Origin: JAZKFR01 sp040386295
GTDB lineage: Bacteria > Pseudomonadota > Gammaproteobacteria > Burkholderiales > Rhodocyclaceae
DNA length: 12,978 bases
Assembly: GCA_040386295.1 (NCBI GenBank)
Contig: JAZKFR010000007.1
Coordinates: 1-12,978 of the forward strand
Direction: 5' to 3'
Position 1 is the stretch's first letter. Each line of letters starts with the position of its first letter. The notes under the pieces are model-generated. The model saw nothing but the letters and a program-made list of their open reading frames with translations, did no database searches and was not told the DNA's origin. This document shows, piece by piece, positions 1 through 7,210 of the stretch. Position numbers and translations under genes: made by a program.

Positions 1-369
1 CATGCTCAGCAAATCGCTTGCCAAAGCAAATAAAAAACCTTGGGCGCTACGCACCTGACGCTGTGTTTCTCGTGACAAAGGCAAAGAAACACCACGCAAA
101 GAAGGCAGTATGACCGCCAGCGCGGCGGCGCCTGAAAGATAAAGCTGGTCTAGTGCATTGAGTTCCTGCTGTAAGTTGAAGGCCGTTTCGCGCAAGGCCA
201 GAAGCTTTGCGTACAGAGGCAACAGCTCATCGATGAAAGGCGCGGCTATGGGCGATGCGAGCCATTTGAAAATGGCAGACAAAGGCATATCAGTTCGTGC
301 CGGGTGTTGTGCGTCAACAGGCTGTAAATTTGGGCTTTTTGGCACAGGCAAATTAGGATCGCGGCTCAT
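1..369 (-). CDS. Unrecognised protein, N-terminal part (runs off left edge)
   Basis: The frame is open from an ATG at 369 down to base 1, giving 123 residues with no stop, so the gene continues outside the window. I do not recognise the family. The first 25 or so residues are polar and Pro/Asn-rich (start MSRDPNLPVPKSPNLQ). The remainder is rich in Leu and Ala and looks helical, including KWLASPIAAPFIDELLPLY, LNALDQLYLSGAAALAVILP and QGFLFALASDLLSM. There is no signal peptide, and the hydrophobic stretches are short, so a soluble or membrane-associated helical protein is plausible. Upstream of the ATG there is only a weak GGA-type ribosome site. It lies about 200 nt downstream of the phosphatase gene on the same strand and could be a late operon member or have its own promoter. 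It could be the missing partner of that signalling system, but the visible part is not a STAS domain. Confidence 0.6.
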   Translation of the reverse strand, partial: MSRDPNLPVPKSPNLQPVDAQHPARTDMPLSAIFKWLASPIAAPFIDELLPLYAKLLALRETAFNLQQELNALDQLYLSGAAALAVILPSLRGVSLPLSRETQRQVRSAQGFLFALASDLLSM

Positions 370-421
370 TTTTTCCAGATGCTGAATAGGGAAACAACCA
401 CGACGTTTGACACATCACCTG

Positions 422-439
422 CGCCCCTGACCAGGGGCG
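422..439. repeat. Perfect inverted repeat upstream of the left-edge gene
   Basis: CGCCCCTG (422-429) is followed after two bases by its exact reverse complement CAGGGGCG (432-439). In RNA it would form a GC-rich hairpin with a 7-bp stem and a 4-nt loop. Neither strand has a T run after it, so it does not look like an intrinsic terminator. It lies about 50 nt upstream of the left-edge gene start, in its probable leader or promoter. An operator or a leader hairpin are both possible. Confidence 0.5.
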
Positions 440-489
440 TAAGAATATCAATCCGCACTAAAAACCTAAGGCAAAACTGCGCAAACGAG

Positions 490-503
490 CCGTAGTTTTA
501 CGG
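490..503. repeat. Short inverted repeat downstream of the phosphatase gene
   Basis: CCGTA (490-494) and TACGG (499-503) flank a 4-nt loop. Beside it lie two overlapping palindromes, CTAAATTTAG and TAGGCCTA, at about 504-518. The stem is only 5 bp and has no T run, so a terminator for the phosphatase gene on the minus strand is a weak possibility. It may be chance. Confidence 0.25.
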
Positions 504-571
504 TCTAAATTTAGGCCTAGCAAGACAAGACGGCGTAAGGCTGCGACAAGGAACAAGATCAAGGAACAACA

Positions 572-2140
572 TTATTCCGAGCTGCAGTCGATCAAGAGCA
601 GAGAAATATCATCATGCGCAGAGAGTCCGTCAAGATGCAGCGACAAAGCATTGCGCACTGCGTCATGACGTGTGGCAGCGGGGGTTTTGCCCAAGGCCAT
701 CATCAGTCTGTCATGACCAAATTGCACTTCATGACGATTTTCCGCTTCCAGAACACCATCGGAATAAATCAGAAGTTGGCAGTCATTCGTCCACGAGAAT
801 AAGGTCGTTTTGACAATATCGTCTTCGGTATCAAGGATGCCCAGAGGTAATTGGGTGGACAAAAAGCTGTGCGTCAAAGCACCCTCAGCCCCAATCAACA
901 AGGACTCTGGCGTACCGCCAACCCAAATTTCTCCGCTTTTGTTGGCATAGTCGATGCAGACAAAAGTGGCCGCGACAAAGCGCCCAATCGGCATGGCTTG
1001 TTTCAGCTGGCGATTGATTTCTCCGATCACATCTGAAAGCAGCGGATTGTTTGCAACCATGCTATAAAAAATCGTGAGCACCGGGAGTGTGCTAATTGCC
1101 GCTGTCAGTCCGTGTCCCGTCGCATCAGCCAAAAGCGCATAGAGCTTACCTTGCGGCGAACGAGCCACCGCGACTGCGTCACCACTAAAGTGTTTTGCCG
1201 GGGTCAGCCAATAGTGAATTTTTGAGTCTTTTAGGCTGGCACGCAACAGCTGCTGGTCGATCAAACTTCGCGCCAGTTGCGATTCACGTTCGGTTTCGTC
1301 GTAGTAACGTTGTAGCAAAGCCGCGTTTTCGCGCAGCTTGGCTTCAGATTGTTTGCGCTCACTAATGTCGCGGATGATGCTGATAAATAGGTGTTCGTCA
1401 TCGAAATCCACCTGAGTCACGCCCAGCTCAACGGGAAATAGGCTACCGTCTTTGCGTGTGGCAGAGGCTTCGCGCACGATGCCAACCATTTCAGTGCTAT
1501 TGCTCGTGTTTTTTTGCGTCAGCCCTTGATCGCTTGCTGCAGAAACTGCGTCCGGCATGAGTACGGTGATGTTCTGACCAATCATTTCTTGAATCGACCA
1601 GCCAAAGATTCGTTCGCAAGCGCTATTGCAAGAAATAATCGTTGCTTGGGTATTCGTCGTGACTATCGCGTCGATCACGTTATCTGAAATAACTTGGATA
1701 CGTTTCAGCGTCTCAATCGCGTTACGTTGCAATAACAGCATGCGCTGCATCGACACAACTTTGGCTTCAAGCACAACGAAGTTGATCGGTTTCGACATGA
1801 AGTCGTCCCCCCCAGCATCGAGACCTGATACCAAGTTTTCATTGCGATCGAGCGCTGATAGAAAAATGATGGGAACCCAGCGATCACTAGCCTGTGCGCG
1901 GATTTGCCGAGCCGCCTCGAAACCATCCATGACCGGCATCATGATGTCGAGCAAAATCAAATCGGGTTTTTGTGCAGCGCTAAATTGAACCGCTTCCTCC
2001 CCGTTTTCGGCGGAAATGGTCTGATGTCCTAGCTTTTTCAGGAAGACCAAGAGCATCTGCAAGTTGGTTTTATTGTCGTCAACGACCAAGATACGTAGTT
2101 TGGGCAGCTGACTTGCCGGGATGTTTACGGTGTTGTTCAT
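572..2140 (-). CDS. Receiver-PAS-PP2C (SpoIIE/RsbU-like) phosphatase response regulator
   Basis: This is a cytoplasmic 522-residue protein with three parts. A receiver domain at about 15-130 has acidic pair D21/D22, phospho-acceptor D65 in LILLDIMMPVMDG, S95 and K117 (SKP). A PAS domain at about 148-262 ends in the usual IIRDISERK, followed by a helical linker. A PP2C/SpoIIE serine phosphatase domain at about 300-520 has FSGDAV (D321), DATGHG (D339), SDGVLEA (D461) and HDDISLLLI (D510/D511), the expected metal ligands. By family analogy (RsbU, HsbR) it would dephosphorylate a STAS anti-anti-sigma protein when its receiver is phosphorylated; the substrate is inferred. I chose the ATG at 2140, 4 nt after the upstream stop. 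An upstream in-frame start at 2215 would add 25 residues unrelated to the domain and overlap the neighbour by 71 nt. It is the last gene of the three-gene signalling operon. Confidence 0.9.
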   Translation of the reverse strand: MNNTVNIPASQLPKLRILVVDDNKTNLQMLLVFLKKLGHQTISAENGEEAVQFSAAQKPDLILLDIMMPVMDGFEAARQIRAQASDRWVPIIFLSALDRNENLVSGLDAGGDDFMSKPINFVVLEAKVVSMQRMLLLQRNAIETLKRIQVISDNVIDAIVTTNTQATIISCNSACERIFGWSIQEMIGQNITVLMPDAVSAASDQGLTQKNTSNSTEMVGIVREASATRKDGSLFPVELGVTQVDFDDEHLFISIIRDISERKQSEAKLRENAALLQRYYDETERESQLARSLIDQQLLRASLKDSKIHYWLTPAKHFSGDAVAVARSPQGKLYALLADATGHGLTAAISTLPVLTIFYSMVANNPLLSDVIGEINRQLKQAMPIGRFVAATFVCIDYANKSGEIWVGGTPESLLIGAEGALTHSFLSTQLPLGILDTEDDIVKTTLFSWTNDCQLLIYSDGVLEAENRHEVQFGHDRLMMALGKTPAATRHDAVRNALSLHLDGLSAHDDISLLLIDCSSE

Positions 2141-2144
2141 GAGG

Positions 2145-3044
2145 TTATGACTTCTTTTTATTGAGGATGGTGGCAACCACAACGTTGCCACAGCCCTGGT
2201 AATCAAGGCGATCAAAGCTGGTCAAGCGCGCCAGTGCAATGCCCCGGCCATTGGGATCAAAAGCGCGCTCCGGGTCGAATTCAAGATATTTTTCCCATTC
2301 AAAACCAAGGCCCTGATCGCTAATGCGGATGCTTAATCCTTCTGGCTTACGCGAGAACAGGACGGAGACGCGTTTATGCCGATTTTCTGGTAAAGCAGCG
2401 CGACGCTGAACCTCTTTTTGCCATTGATCTAGTCGCTTCAGCTCAGCTTTCTCAGCGTAACTAATGCCTAAATTGCCATGTTCAACGCTATTCACGAACA
2501 GCTCTGAAAGACCCAGAATCGTGCCGTCAGGTTGCGCCGAGGCATGCGCCAGGAAGGCAGCAAGACGCCCTGCTTCTTCGATAGTTCTAAACTCAAAGCT
2601 GGCTTCGTTCATCAGCTGTAGCGCGTGGTTGTGTTCGCTTAAACGCTTGCGCAAATCGGCTTTGGTCGCTGCGTCGCTCAGCGCCGCACGCGCAATCGAG
2701 AGCAAGGAGTCGCGCTCATAGGGCTTGGTTAAGTAGTAATAGGCGCCGGCATGCAGTCCTTCACGCAGCTGCTCGGGCGATGAGGCCGCCGTCTGCATAA
2801 TCACAGGCAAGCCAAAGAGCAGGGGGTCAGACTTGATCAGCTTGAGCAAGGCAATCCCATCTAGCCCGGGCATCATGCGATCTAGAATGGCCAAATCAAA
2901 GTGCGCTTGCTCTTTCTTTAAAGCAGCCCACGCGGCTTCACCGTTGTTAAGCACGGTTAATTCGTAGCCAACCCCCTCGAAATACTCGCAAAGAATCTCG
3001 AGGTTTAACGGCTCGTCGTCAACGATGAGGATCTTGGCGCTCAT
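2145..3044 (-). CDS. Receiver fused to RsbW-like ATPase (anti-sigma kinase type)
   Basis: This 299-residue cytoplasmic protein begins with a receiver domain (3-120): D9/D10, phospho-acceptor D55 in LAILDRMMPGLDG, T85 and K107 (TKP). A short helical linker leads to a GHKL ATPase domain of the RsbW/SpoIIAB type (about 150-295). Its N-box is ELFVNSVEHGN (181-191, with E181 and N185 spaced as in SpoIIAB), its G1 box DQGLGF (243-248) and its glycine-rich lid GRGIALAR (267-274). There is no HisKA dimerisation domain, so it is not a histidine kinase. By analogy it would bind or phosphorylate a STAS partner and possibly hold a sigma factor. The start at ATG 3044 places the receiver at the N-terminus; a longer frame to 3182 only covers the upstream gene's end. 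It overlaps the kinase gene by 26 nt, which suggests translational coupling. Confidence 0.88.
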   Translation of the reverse strand: MSAKILIVDDEPLNLEILCEYFEGVGYELTVLNNGEAAWAALKKEQAHFDLAILDRMMPGLDGIALLKLIKSDPLLFGLPVIMQTAASSPEQLREGLHAGAYYYLTKPYERDSLLSIARAALSDAATKADLRKRLSEHNHALQLMNEASFEFRTIEEAGRLAAFLAHASAQPDGTILGLSELFVNSVEHGNLGISYAEKAELKRLDQWQKEVQRRAALPENRHKRVSVLFSRKPEGLSIRISDQGLGFEWEKYLEFDPERAFDPNGRGIALARLTSFDRLDYQGCGNVVVATILNKKKS

Positions 3045-5046
3045 AGTTAGCGTTCTCGGATGATATGGCGTGGGTAAAAGGGTTCGGCACCGTCGGCAAT
3101 TGGATCGTGAAAGAGGCGCCGTGCTTAGGCGCTGGGTTGTTCGAGGCGACGATTGTGCCGCGATGCGCGTGCATAATTTCACGGCAAATGCTCAGCCCCA
3201 AGCCGGTGGCGCCAGCACCGTTTTTGGTCTTGCTGCTCTGGACAAATTTCTCAAAAATGATTTCCAGCTCATCTTCTGGAATGCCAATCCCTTCATCTGC
3301 AATGACAATACTCAAGGCAGGCAAAGCCGTGTCGTCGTGCGTGCGACGACCCGCAGGCACTGAGCCGTGAGCAAAAGAAATATCAATCGCCCCTTGGTCT
3401 GGCGAGAATTTAATCGCGTTGGAGAGGAGATTACGAATCACCTGGCTAAAACGCATAGCGTCAATAATGGCCTCGGTATTTAAGTCTGTCGGCTGAATAA
3501 GCAGTTTGATTCCGCGCTCTTCAAGGAGTGATTCAAACTCAGCGCAAGCGTCACGAATCAAGGGTTGTACATTTTGCCGAGTTAAGCTGAGGCACATTTT
3601 TCCGGCTTCTAACTTAGCTAAATCGAGCAGGGTATCGAAGAGGCGGAGTAACAAGGCGCCACTTTGACAAATGCGGCGAAAATAATGCTCAAATTTCTCT
3701 ATCGACTGGCCTGCATTGATCAGCTTTGCCTTCTCTTGCCCTAGTGTTGCAAAACTTAATATCGCATGCAGCGGGGTGCGTAATTCATGTGTCATGTTGG
3801 CTAAAAACTCGGTTTTGGCGTTATCCGCTTTTTCTGCGGCATCTTTGGCGCGCTGTAAACTGGCTGTTTTTTCAGCCACCAACTCAAGCAAATTTTCTTG
3901 GTGATTGAATAATTCCGCCTCTGCTTTTTTGCGGTCGGTAATGTCGATGGCGATGCCGAGATAGCCGCAGACAACGCCGTCATGTTGGCGCACAGCGGTG
4001 ACGACTAGATCAACGGTTGTCTGCGATCTGTTCTTGCGCACATAAGTCCATTCGCGATGCTCAGCACCATGAATGTTGGGCAGGATAGTAAAAGTTTCAA
4101 AGGCATTCACTGGCCTCTTCAGCTCAGCCGACAATTCGGCACTGCGTTGTTGGACTTCGCTCGCGAGATGAATGACGGTCATTGATTGCAACTCGATCAT
4201 TTCGCGGGCGCTGTAGCCGAGCATTTTCTCGGCTCCCTGGTTAAAAATACGGATCATGCCGCTCGTATCAGTCGAGATAATCGAGACCTCTGTGGCTGCA
4301 TCTAAGACCGCTTGCAGGTCGCGGCTAGTCTGCAAAATAGCCCGCTCAGCCCGTCCTTTTTCCGTTACGTCGGTCAGGGTGCCGATCAAAATGGGCTGAC
4401 CTTCGGGATCAACCGCCAGCGTTTTGCTCGAGATAATGCTGCGCAAGCCGCGTCCGCGAATGAGTAAATCGTACTCTGCGGTTTGGGGTTGTGCCGTTGC
4501 GAAAACACGCTCATCCATGGCGCGAACTTTGGCTGCGACGTCGGCATGCAGAAATAGCTGGTCATCACGTCGCGTGCCGATCATCGACTGTTCGTCTTGG
4601 TTGGAGAACGCGCACATGGCCGCATTAACCATGATGAAACGACCGTCTCTATCCCTGACATAGACAGGATGAGGAATCGATTGCAGCACCGTGTTTAGGA
4701 AGTTTTTGTATTGCACTACACGTTGCTCTGCCAGCTGCTGTTGCTGTGTGCTCTGGCGTTGGCTAAGCCAGCGCCAGAGCACTATGCCTGCGGCAAAACC
4801 AAGAACAAAAGGAGCCGAGATGAGCAACCACAAGCAGAGCGCGGACTCTGAGCACGCTGTGGATACGCTTTGCGCCAAACTTGGCGAAGCAACGGGCTGG
4901 GCGTAGAGCGATGTGCTCAACGTGCCGAGCAGCAAACGCATCAAATTAGGGATGAGGCGGCCACGACGGATGAGAGGTCGTGCATGCACGCAGGCAGCAT
5001 CCAGCGAATGTGATTCATTTGAGCGATTGGGATGCGGAGTAATCAT
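3019..5046 (-). CDS. Membrane sensor histidine kinase, PAS-PAS-HisKA-HATPase
   Basis: This sensor kinase has about 675 residues. Near the N-terminus a basic stretch (RRGR) precedes a hydrophobic segment at about 34-50 (signal anchor), then a short periplasmic loop of about 20 residues and a second membrane segment at about 69-92. Two PAS domains follow, about 112-235 and 240-375, each ending in the DVTEK / DITDRKK pattern. The HisKA domain holds phospho-acceptor H420 in NMTHELRTPLH. The ATPase domain has N-box RNLLSNAIKFS (538-548), G1 DEGIGIP (584-590), FEKF and G2 GLGLSI (615-620). There is no receiver, so it is not a hybrid. With almost no periplasmic domain, sensing is probably through the membrane segments or PAS domains. 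The likely targets are the receivers of the next two genes. The start is uncertain: ATG 5046 is chosen, GTG 5058 is possible, and neither has a strong ribosome site. Confidence 0.9.
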   Translation of the reverse strand: MITPHPNRSNESHSLDAACVHARPLIRRGRLIPNLMRLLLGTLSTSLYAQPVASPSLAQSVSTACSESALCLWLLISAPFVLGFAAGIVLWRWLSQRQSTQQQQLAEQRVVQYKNFLNTVLQSIPHPVYVRDRDGRFIMVNAAMCAFSNQDEQSMIGTRRDDQLFLHADVAAKVRAMDERVFATAQPQTAEYDLLIRGRGLRSIISSKTLAVDPEGQPILIGTLTDVTEKGRAERAILQTSRDLQAVLDAATEVSIISTDTSGMIRIFNQGAEKMLGYSAREMIELQSMTVIHLASEVQQRSAELSAELKRPVNAFETFTILPNIHGAEHREWTYVRKNRSQTTVDLVVTAVRQHDGVVCGYLGIAIDITDRKKAEAELFNHQENLLELVAEKTASLQRAKDAAEKADNAKTEFLANMTHELRTPLHAILSFATLGQEKAKLINAGQSIEKFEHYFRRICQSGALLLRLFDTLLDLAKLEAGKMCLSLTRQNVQPLIRDACAEFESLLEERGIKLLIQPTDLNTEAIIDAMRFSQVIRNLLSNAIKFSPDQGAIDISFAHGSVPAGRRTHDDTALPALSIVIADEGIGIPEDELEIIFEKFVQSSKTKNGAGATGLGLSICREIMHAHRGTIVASNNPAPKHGASFTIQLPTVPNPFTHAISSENANYERQDPHR

Positions 5047-5083
5047 TGTGTGACACACGCTCGCTGAACAGTCGGAGCCAAGC

Positions 5084-5110
5084 AGTATAGTTTATTCCGT
5101 TTCTAAACAA
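5084..5110 (-). promoter_or_regulatory. Candidate sigma70 promoter for the signalling operon
   Basis: On the minus strand TATACT (5089-5084) matches the -10 consensus at 5 of 6 positions. TTGTTT (5110-5105) is a weak -35 at a short 15-bp spacing. It lies about 40 nt before the kinase start, in the 93-nt gap after cobQ, so the operon may be transcribed independently of cobQ. Confidence 0.4.
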
Positions 5111-5151
5111 AGCCCAGCTCGGCTAGAAAATGTATCGCCCTGAGTAGACGA

Positions 5152-6723
5152 TCACGCCGCCGGTAAGAATGGGGCAAGCAATGACCAGTCTAGGTGCGCA
5201 TCAACCATTGCGGCCAGGCGATCAATGTCTTGCTCGCGCCGCTGAGCTGCATCAAAGGGGCTAGCCGAGCTATGTCCAGCCCAACCTAACAGCGCCGTTA
5301 GCGCAGCAGCCGAATCAAATAGGCCGTGGCAGTAACTGACCAAAATCTGGCCATCGTCGGATAAAGCGCCATCGGCTTTGCCGTTCAACCAGAGCGCGGG
5401 TTTTTCTAGCGCAGGGCCGCGCGAGACCCCCATATGCATCTCGTAGCCGAACACAGGCGCGGCGCCGTCAAGCATCAAATGGCCTTGGAGTTGCCCGAGG
5501 TTTTTATGCTGTTCTAAGGTGGTTTCGTAATCGAGCCAGCCTAGGCCGAGCTCACTACAGGCAGCGCCTTCCAAACCGAGCGGATCGTGCAAGGCACGAC
5601 CTAGCATTTGCAAGCCACCACAAATACCGATCACTTTGCCGCCGTAGCGCAGATGGCGTGCAATCGCCTCTGCCCAACCTTGCTCTTTGAGCCAGCGCAA
5701 ATCGGCCTGCACGGCTTTCGATCCGGGCAAAATAATCAAATCGCAGGCATTTTCGTGCGTCGGCGGTGTTTCGTTCGGCCCAACAAATTTAAAGTCCAAG
5801 TCAGGATGAAAACGGAGTGGATCAAAATCGTTATGGTTGGCGATACGCGGATAGACCGGGACGCGCACGCGCAATTTGCTGTTGCCCTGCGTCGTTTTGT
5901 TCTGCGCAGAAACTGCGTGTGCTGCCGCTTGCTCGCCGGGCTTCGGCAGAGCATCTTCGGCGTCCAGGTAAAGGCCTTGCAAATAAGGCAGGACGCCGAG
6001 CACAGGCTTGCCTGTACGCGCTTCTAGCCAACGCAAACCCGGTTCGAGCAGGCTGATGTCGCCACGAAAACGGTTGATGACAAAGCCTTTAATCCGCGCC
6101 TGTTCGCTTGGCGAGAGCAGCTCAAGCGTACCGACTAAGTGCGCAAACACGCCGCCACGATCAATATCTGCGATCAGCAGCACGGGGCAATCCACCACTT
6201 CGGCAAAACCCATATTGGCGATATCGCGATCACGCAGATTGATTTCAGCTGGGCTGCCGGCGCCTTCGACGATGATGCAGGCGTATTGCTGGCTGAGGCG
6301 CGCGTACGATTCGAGCACCGCCGTCATCGCCACCGTTTTATAAGCGTGATATTCCTGGGCGTTGAGTAACCCCCCCGCATTGGCCAGCACTTTGCCGTGA
6401 ATAATGACCTGCGCCGTTTGATCTGTTGTTGGCTTGAGCAACACCGGGTTGAAATCGCTATGTGCTGGCAATCCCGCTGCCAAAGCCTGCAATGCCTGGG
6501 CTCGACCAATCTCACCACCGTCGATGGTGACCGCCGCGTTAAGCGCCATATTTTGTGGCTTGAACGGGGCGACGCGCACGCCCCGGCGCGACAAGATGCG
6601 GCATAAGGCCGTGACTAAGGTAGTTTTACCCGCATCAGAGGTGCAGCCCTGAACCATGAGGGTGGGCGCGTAGTGCTGCGCACTCGGCCGGGATGATGAC
6701 GCTGGCTTCTCTGTTTTAGTCAT
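5152..6723 (-). CDS. cobQ: Cobyric acid synthase (adenosylcobyric acid synthase)
   Basis: This glutamine-dependent amidotransferase amidates four carboxylates (b, d, e, g) of adenosylcobyrinic acid a,c-diamide in cobalamin synthesis. It has 523 residues, near the family's usual 480-510 plus a short N-terminal tail. The synthetase domain starts with the dethiobiotin-synthase-like P-loop QGCTSDAGKT (25-34), followed by FKPQNMALN (54-62) and VEGAGSPAEINL (152-163). The GATase_3 domain has nucleophile C368 in GICGGLQMLGR, GYEMHMG (426-432) and H466 in SYCHGLFD. A linker at about 258-285 (Ala/Gln/Asn-rich) is a probable lineage-specific insertion. ATG 6723 is preferred over an in-frame GTG at 6729 because GCAGAG lies at ribosome-site distance. 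No other cobalamin gene is visible, and a strong terminator just upstream implies its own promoter. A TATAAC at 6740-6735 sits too close to the ATG to be a convincing -10. Confidence 0.96.
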   Translation of the reverse strand: MTKTEKPASSSRPSAQHYAPTLMVQGCTSDAGKTTLVTALCRILSRRGVRVAPFKPQNMALNAAVTIDGGEIGRAQALQALAAGLPAHSDFNPVLLKPTTDQTAQVIIHGKVLANAGGLLNAQEYHAYKTVAMTAVLESYARLSQQYACIIVEGAGSPAEINLRDRDIANMGFAEVVDCPVLLIADIDRGGVFAHLVGTLELLSPSEQARIKGFVINRFRGDISLLEPGLRWLEARTGKPVLGVLPYLQGLYLDAEDALPKPGEQAAAHAVSAQNKTTQGNSKLRVRVPVYPRIANHNDFDPLRFHPDLDFKFVGPNETPPTHENACDLIILPGSKAVQADLRWLKEQGWAEAIARHLRYGGKVIGICGGLQMLGRALHDPLGLEGAACSELGLGWLDYETTLEQHKNLGQLQGHLMLDGAAPVFGYEMHMGVSRGPALEKPALWLNGKADGALSDDGQILVSYCHGLFDSAAALTALLGWAGHSSASPFDAAQRREQDIDRLAAMVDAHLDWSLLAPFLPAA

Positions 6724-6787
6724 GAACACTCTGCGTTATAGGCAAGCAAATCAAGTTAAAGGACGGGGACAAGACGGGGATCACGGC

Positions 6788-6817
6788 AAAAAAAAACAGA
6801 GCCGAGGCTCTGTTTTT
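6788..6817 (-). terminator. Strong intrinsic terminator after the small Lys/Ala-rich gene
   Basis: On the minus strand AAAAACAGAGCC (6817-6806) pairs perfectly with GGCTCTGTTTTT (6803-6792) around a 2-base loop, and the T run continues to 6788 (nine Ts). It lies 15 nt after the stop of the small secreted-protein gene and separates that gene's transcript from cobQ. The plus strand also has five Ts after the stem, but no gene points that way here. Confidence 0.93.
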
Positions 6818-6832
6818 GCTCCGAGCAACAGA

Positions 6833-7054
6833 TTACTTAGCGGCGTCCATGGCAGCTGCTTCTGCTTTCTTGGCTTTTTGGGCTTTTTGGGCTTTTTTAG
6901 CTTTCTTAGCTTTTTTAACCACTGCAGGTTTTTCAGCGCCAGCAGCCGGGGCTGAAACTGCCTCTGGCGCTGCAGGTGCGGCGACAGGCGCATCCGCAGC
7001 AAAAGCGGAACCTGCAGCAAACGTGGCGGCAATCAATAGGGTAATCAGTTTCAT
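6833..7054 (-). CDS. Small secreted Lys/Ala-rich protein with tandem KKA/QKA repeats
   Basis: This 73-residue protein has a clear signal peptide (MKLITLLIAATFAAGSAFA, cleavage predicted after residue 19). An Ala/Pro-rich stretch follows (20-41), then a very basic segment at 47-64 made of six three-residue units, KKA or QKA, and a short Ala-rich tail with one acidic residue. The mature part would be a soluble, unstructured polycation in the periplasm or outside the cell. The layout (signal peptide, Ala/Pro/Thr-like stretch, Lys/Gln/Ala repeats) recalls the enterobacterial acid shock protein Asr, but that is analogy, not demonstrated homology. A role as a basic buffer, or in binding the envelope or nucleic acid, is only a guess. 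It appears monocistronic: a strong terminator follows it and a 156-nt gap precedes it. The ribosome site is weak (AGCGAG). Confidence 0.8.
   Translation of the reverse strand: MKLITLLIAATFAAGSAFAADAPVAAPAAPEAVSAPAAGAEKPAVVKKAKKAKKAQKAQKAKKAEAAAMDAAK
6863..6916 (-). repeat. Six 9-bp tandem repeats coding KKA/QKA
   Basis: Six consecutive 9-bp units fill 6863-6916: tgctttctt, ggctttttg (twice), ggctttttt, agctttctt, agctttttt on the plus strand. Each encodes one Lys-Lys-Ala or Gln-Lys-Ala unit of the small secreted protein. The two middle units are identical at DNA level, pointing to recent duplication. Because the unit is 9 bp, copy-number change would lengthen or shorten the protein in frame. 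Confidence 0.85.
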
Positions 7055-7092
7055 GGTGCGCTCGCTTTCAAAGAATTTAAGGAGATGTCAGT

Positions 7093-7108
7093 CATGAGCT
7101 AACTCATG
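7093..7108. repeat. Inverted repeat upstream of the small secreted-protein gene
   Basis: CATGAG (7093-7098) and CTCATG (7103-7108) flank a 4-base spacer (CTAA). It lies about 40 nt before the start codon of the small gene, inside its probable promoter or 5' leader. It could be an operator for a dimeric regulator or a small leader hairpin. I did not find a convincing -10/-35 pair nearby. The rest of the 156-nt gap holds a T-rich tract on the minus strand (about 7150-7165) after a weak GCAAA/TTTGC stem at 7171-7184, which could serve as a poor terminator for sseA. Confidence 0.35.
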
Positions 7109-7210
7109 TACCGAGCTTAATAACGCCAAATTTTTCTTAAGGTTGACGCAAAACAAAAAAACAAAGCACGGCAAAACGATTTGCTTACGCTGGTGAGCGC
7201 TAACAAGCTG

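Noticed and set aside
2141..2215. Longer phosphatase protein starting at 2215
   Set aside because: The extra 25 residues overlap the upstream gene's coding end and resemble nothing; the ATG at 2140 directly precedes the receiver domain.
5112..5130. Possible terminator after cobQ (AGCC ... GGCT then TTTGTTT on the minus strand)
   Set aside because: The stem is only 4 bp and the T run is interrupted; the same bases may serve as the -35 of the kinase promoter.
5608..6027. 139-residue open frame on the plus strand inside cobQ
   Set aside because: Lies wholly opposite a well-supported enzyme gene, shows no domain, and is the kind of shadow frame expected in moderately GC-rich coding DNA.
6724..6787. 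Cobalamin riboswitch upstream of cobQ
   Set aside because: Only about 65 nt lie between the terminator and the start codon, too short for the element, and no B12-box-like core was seen.
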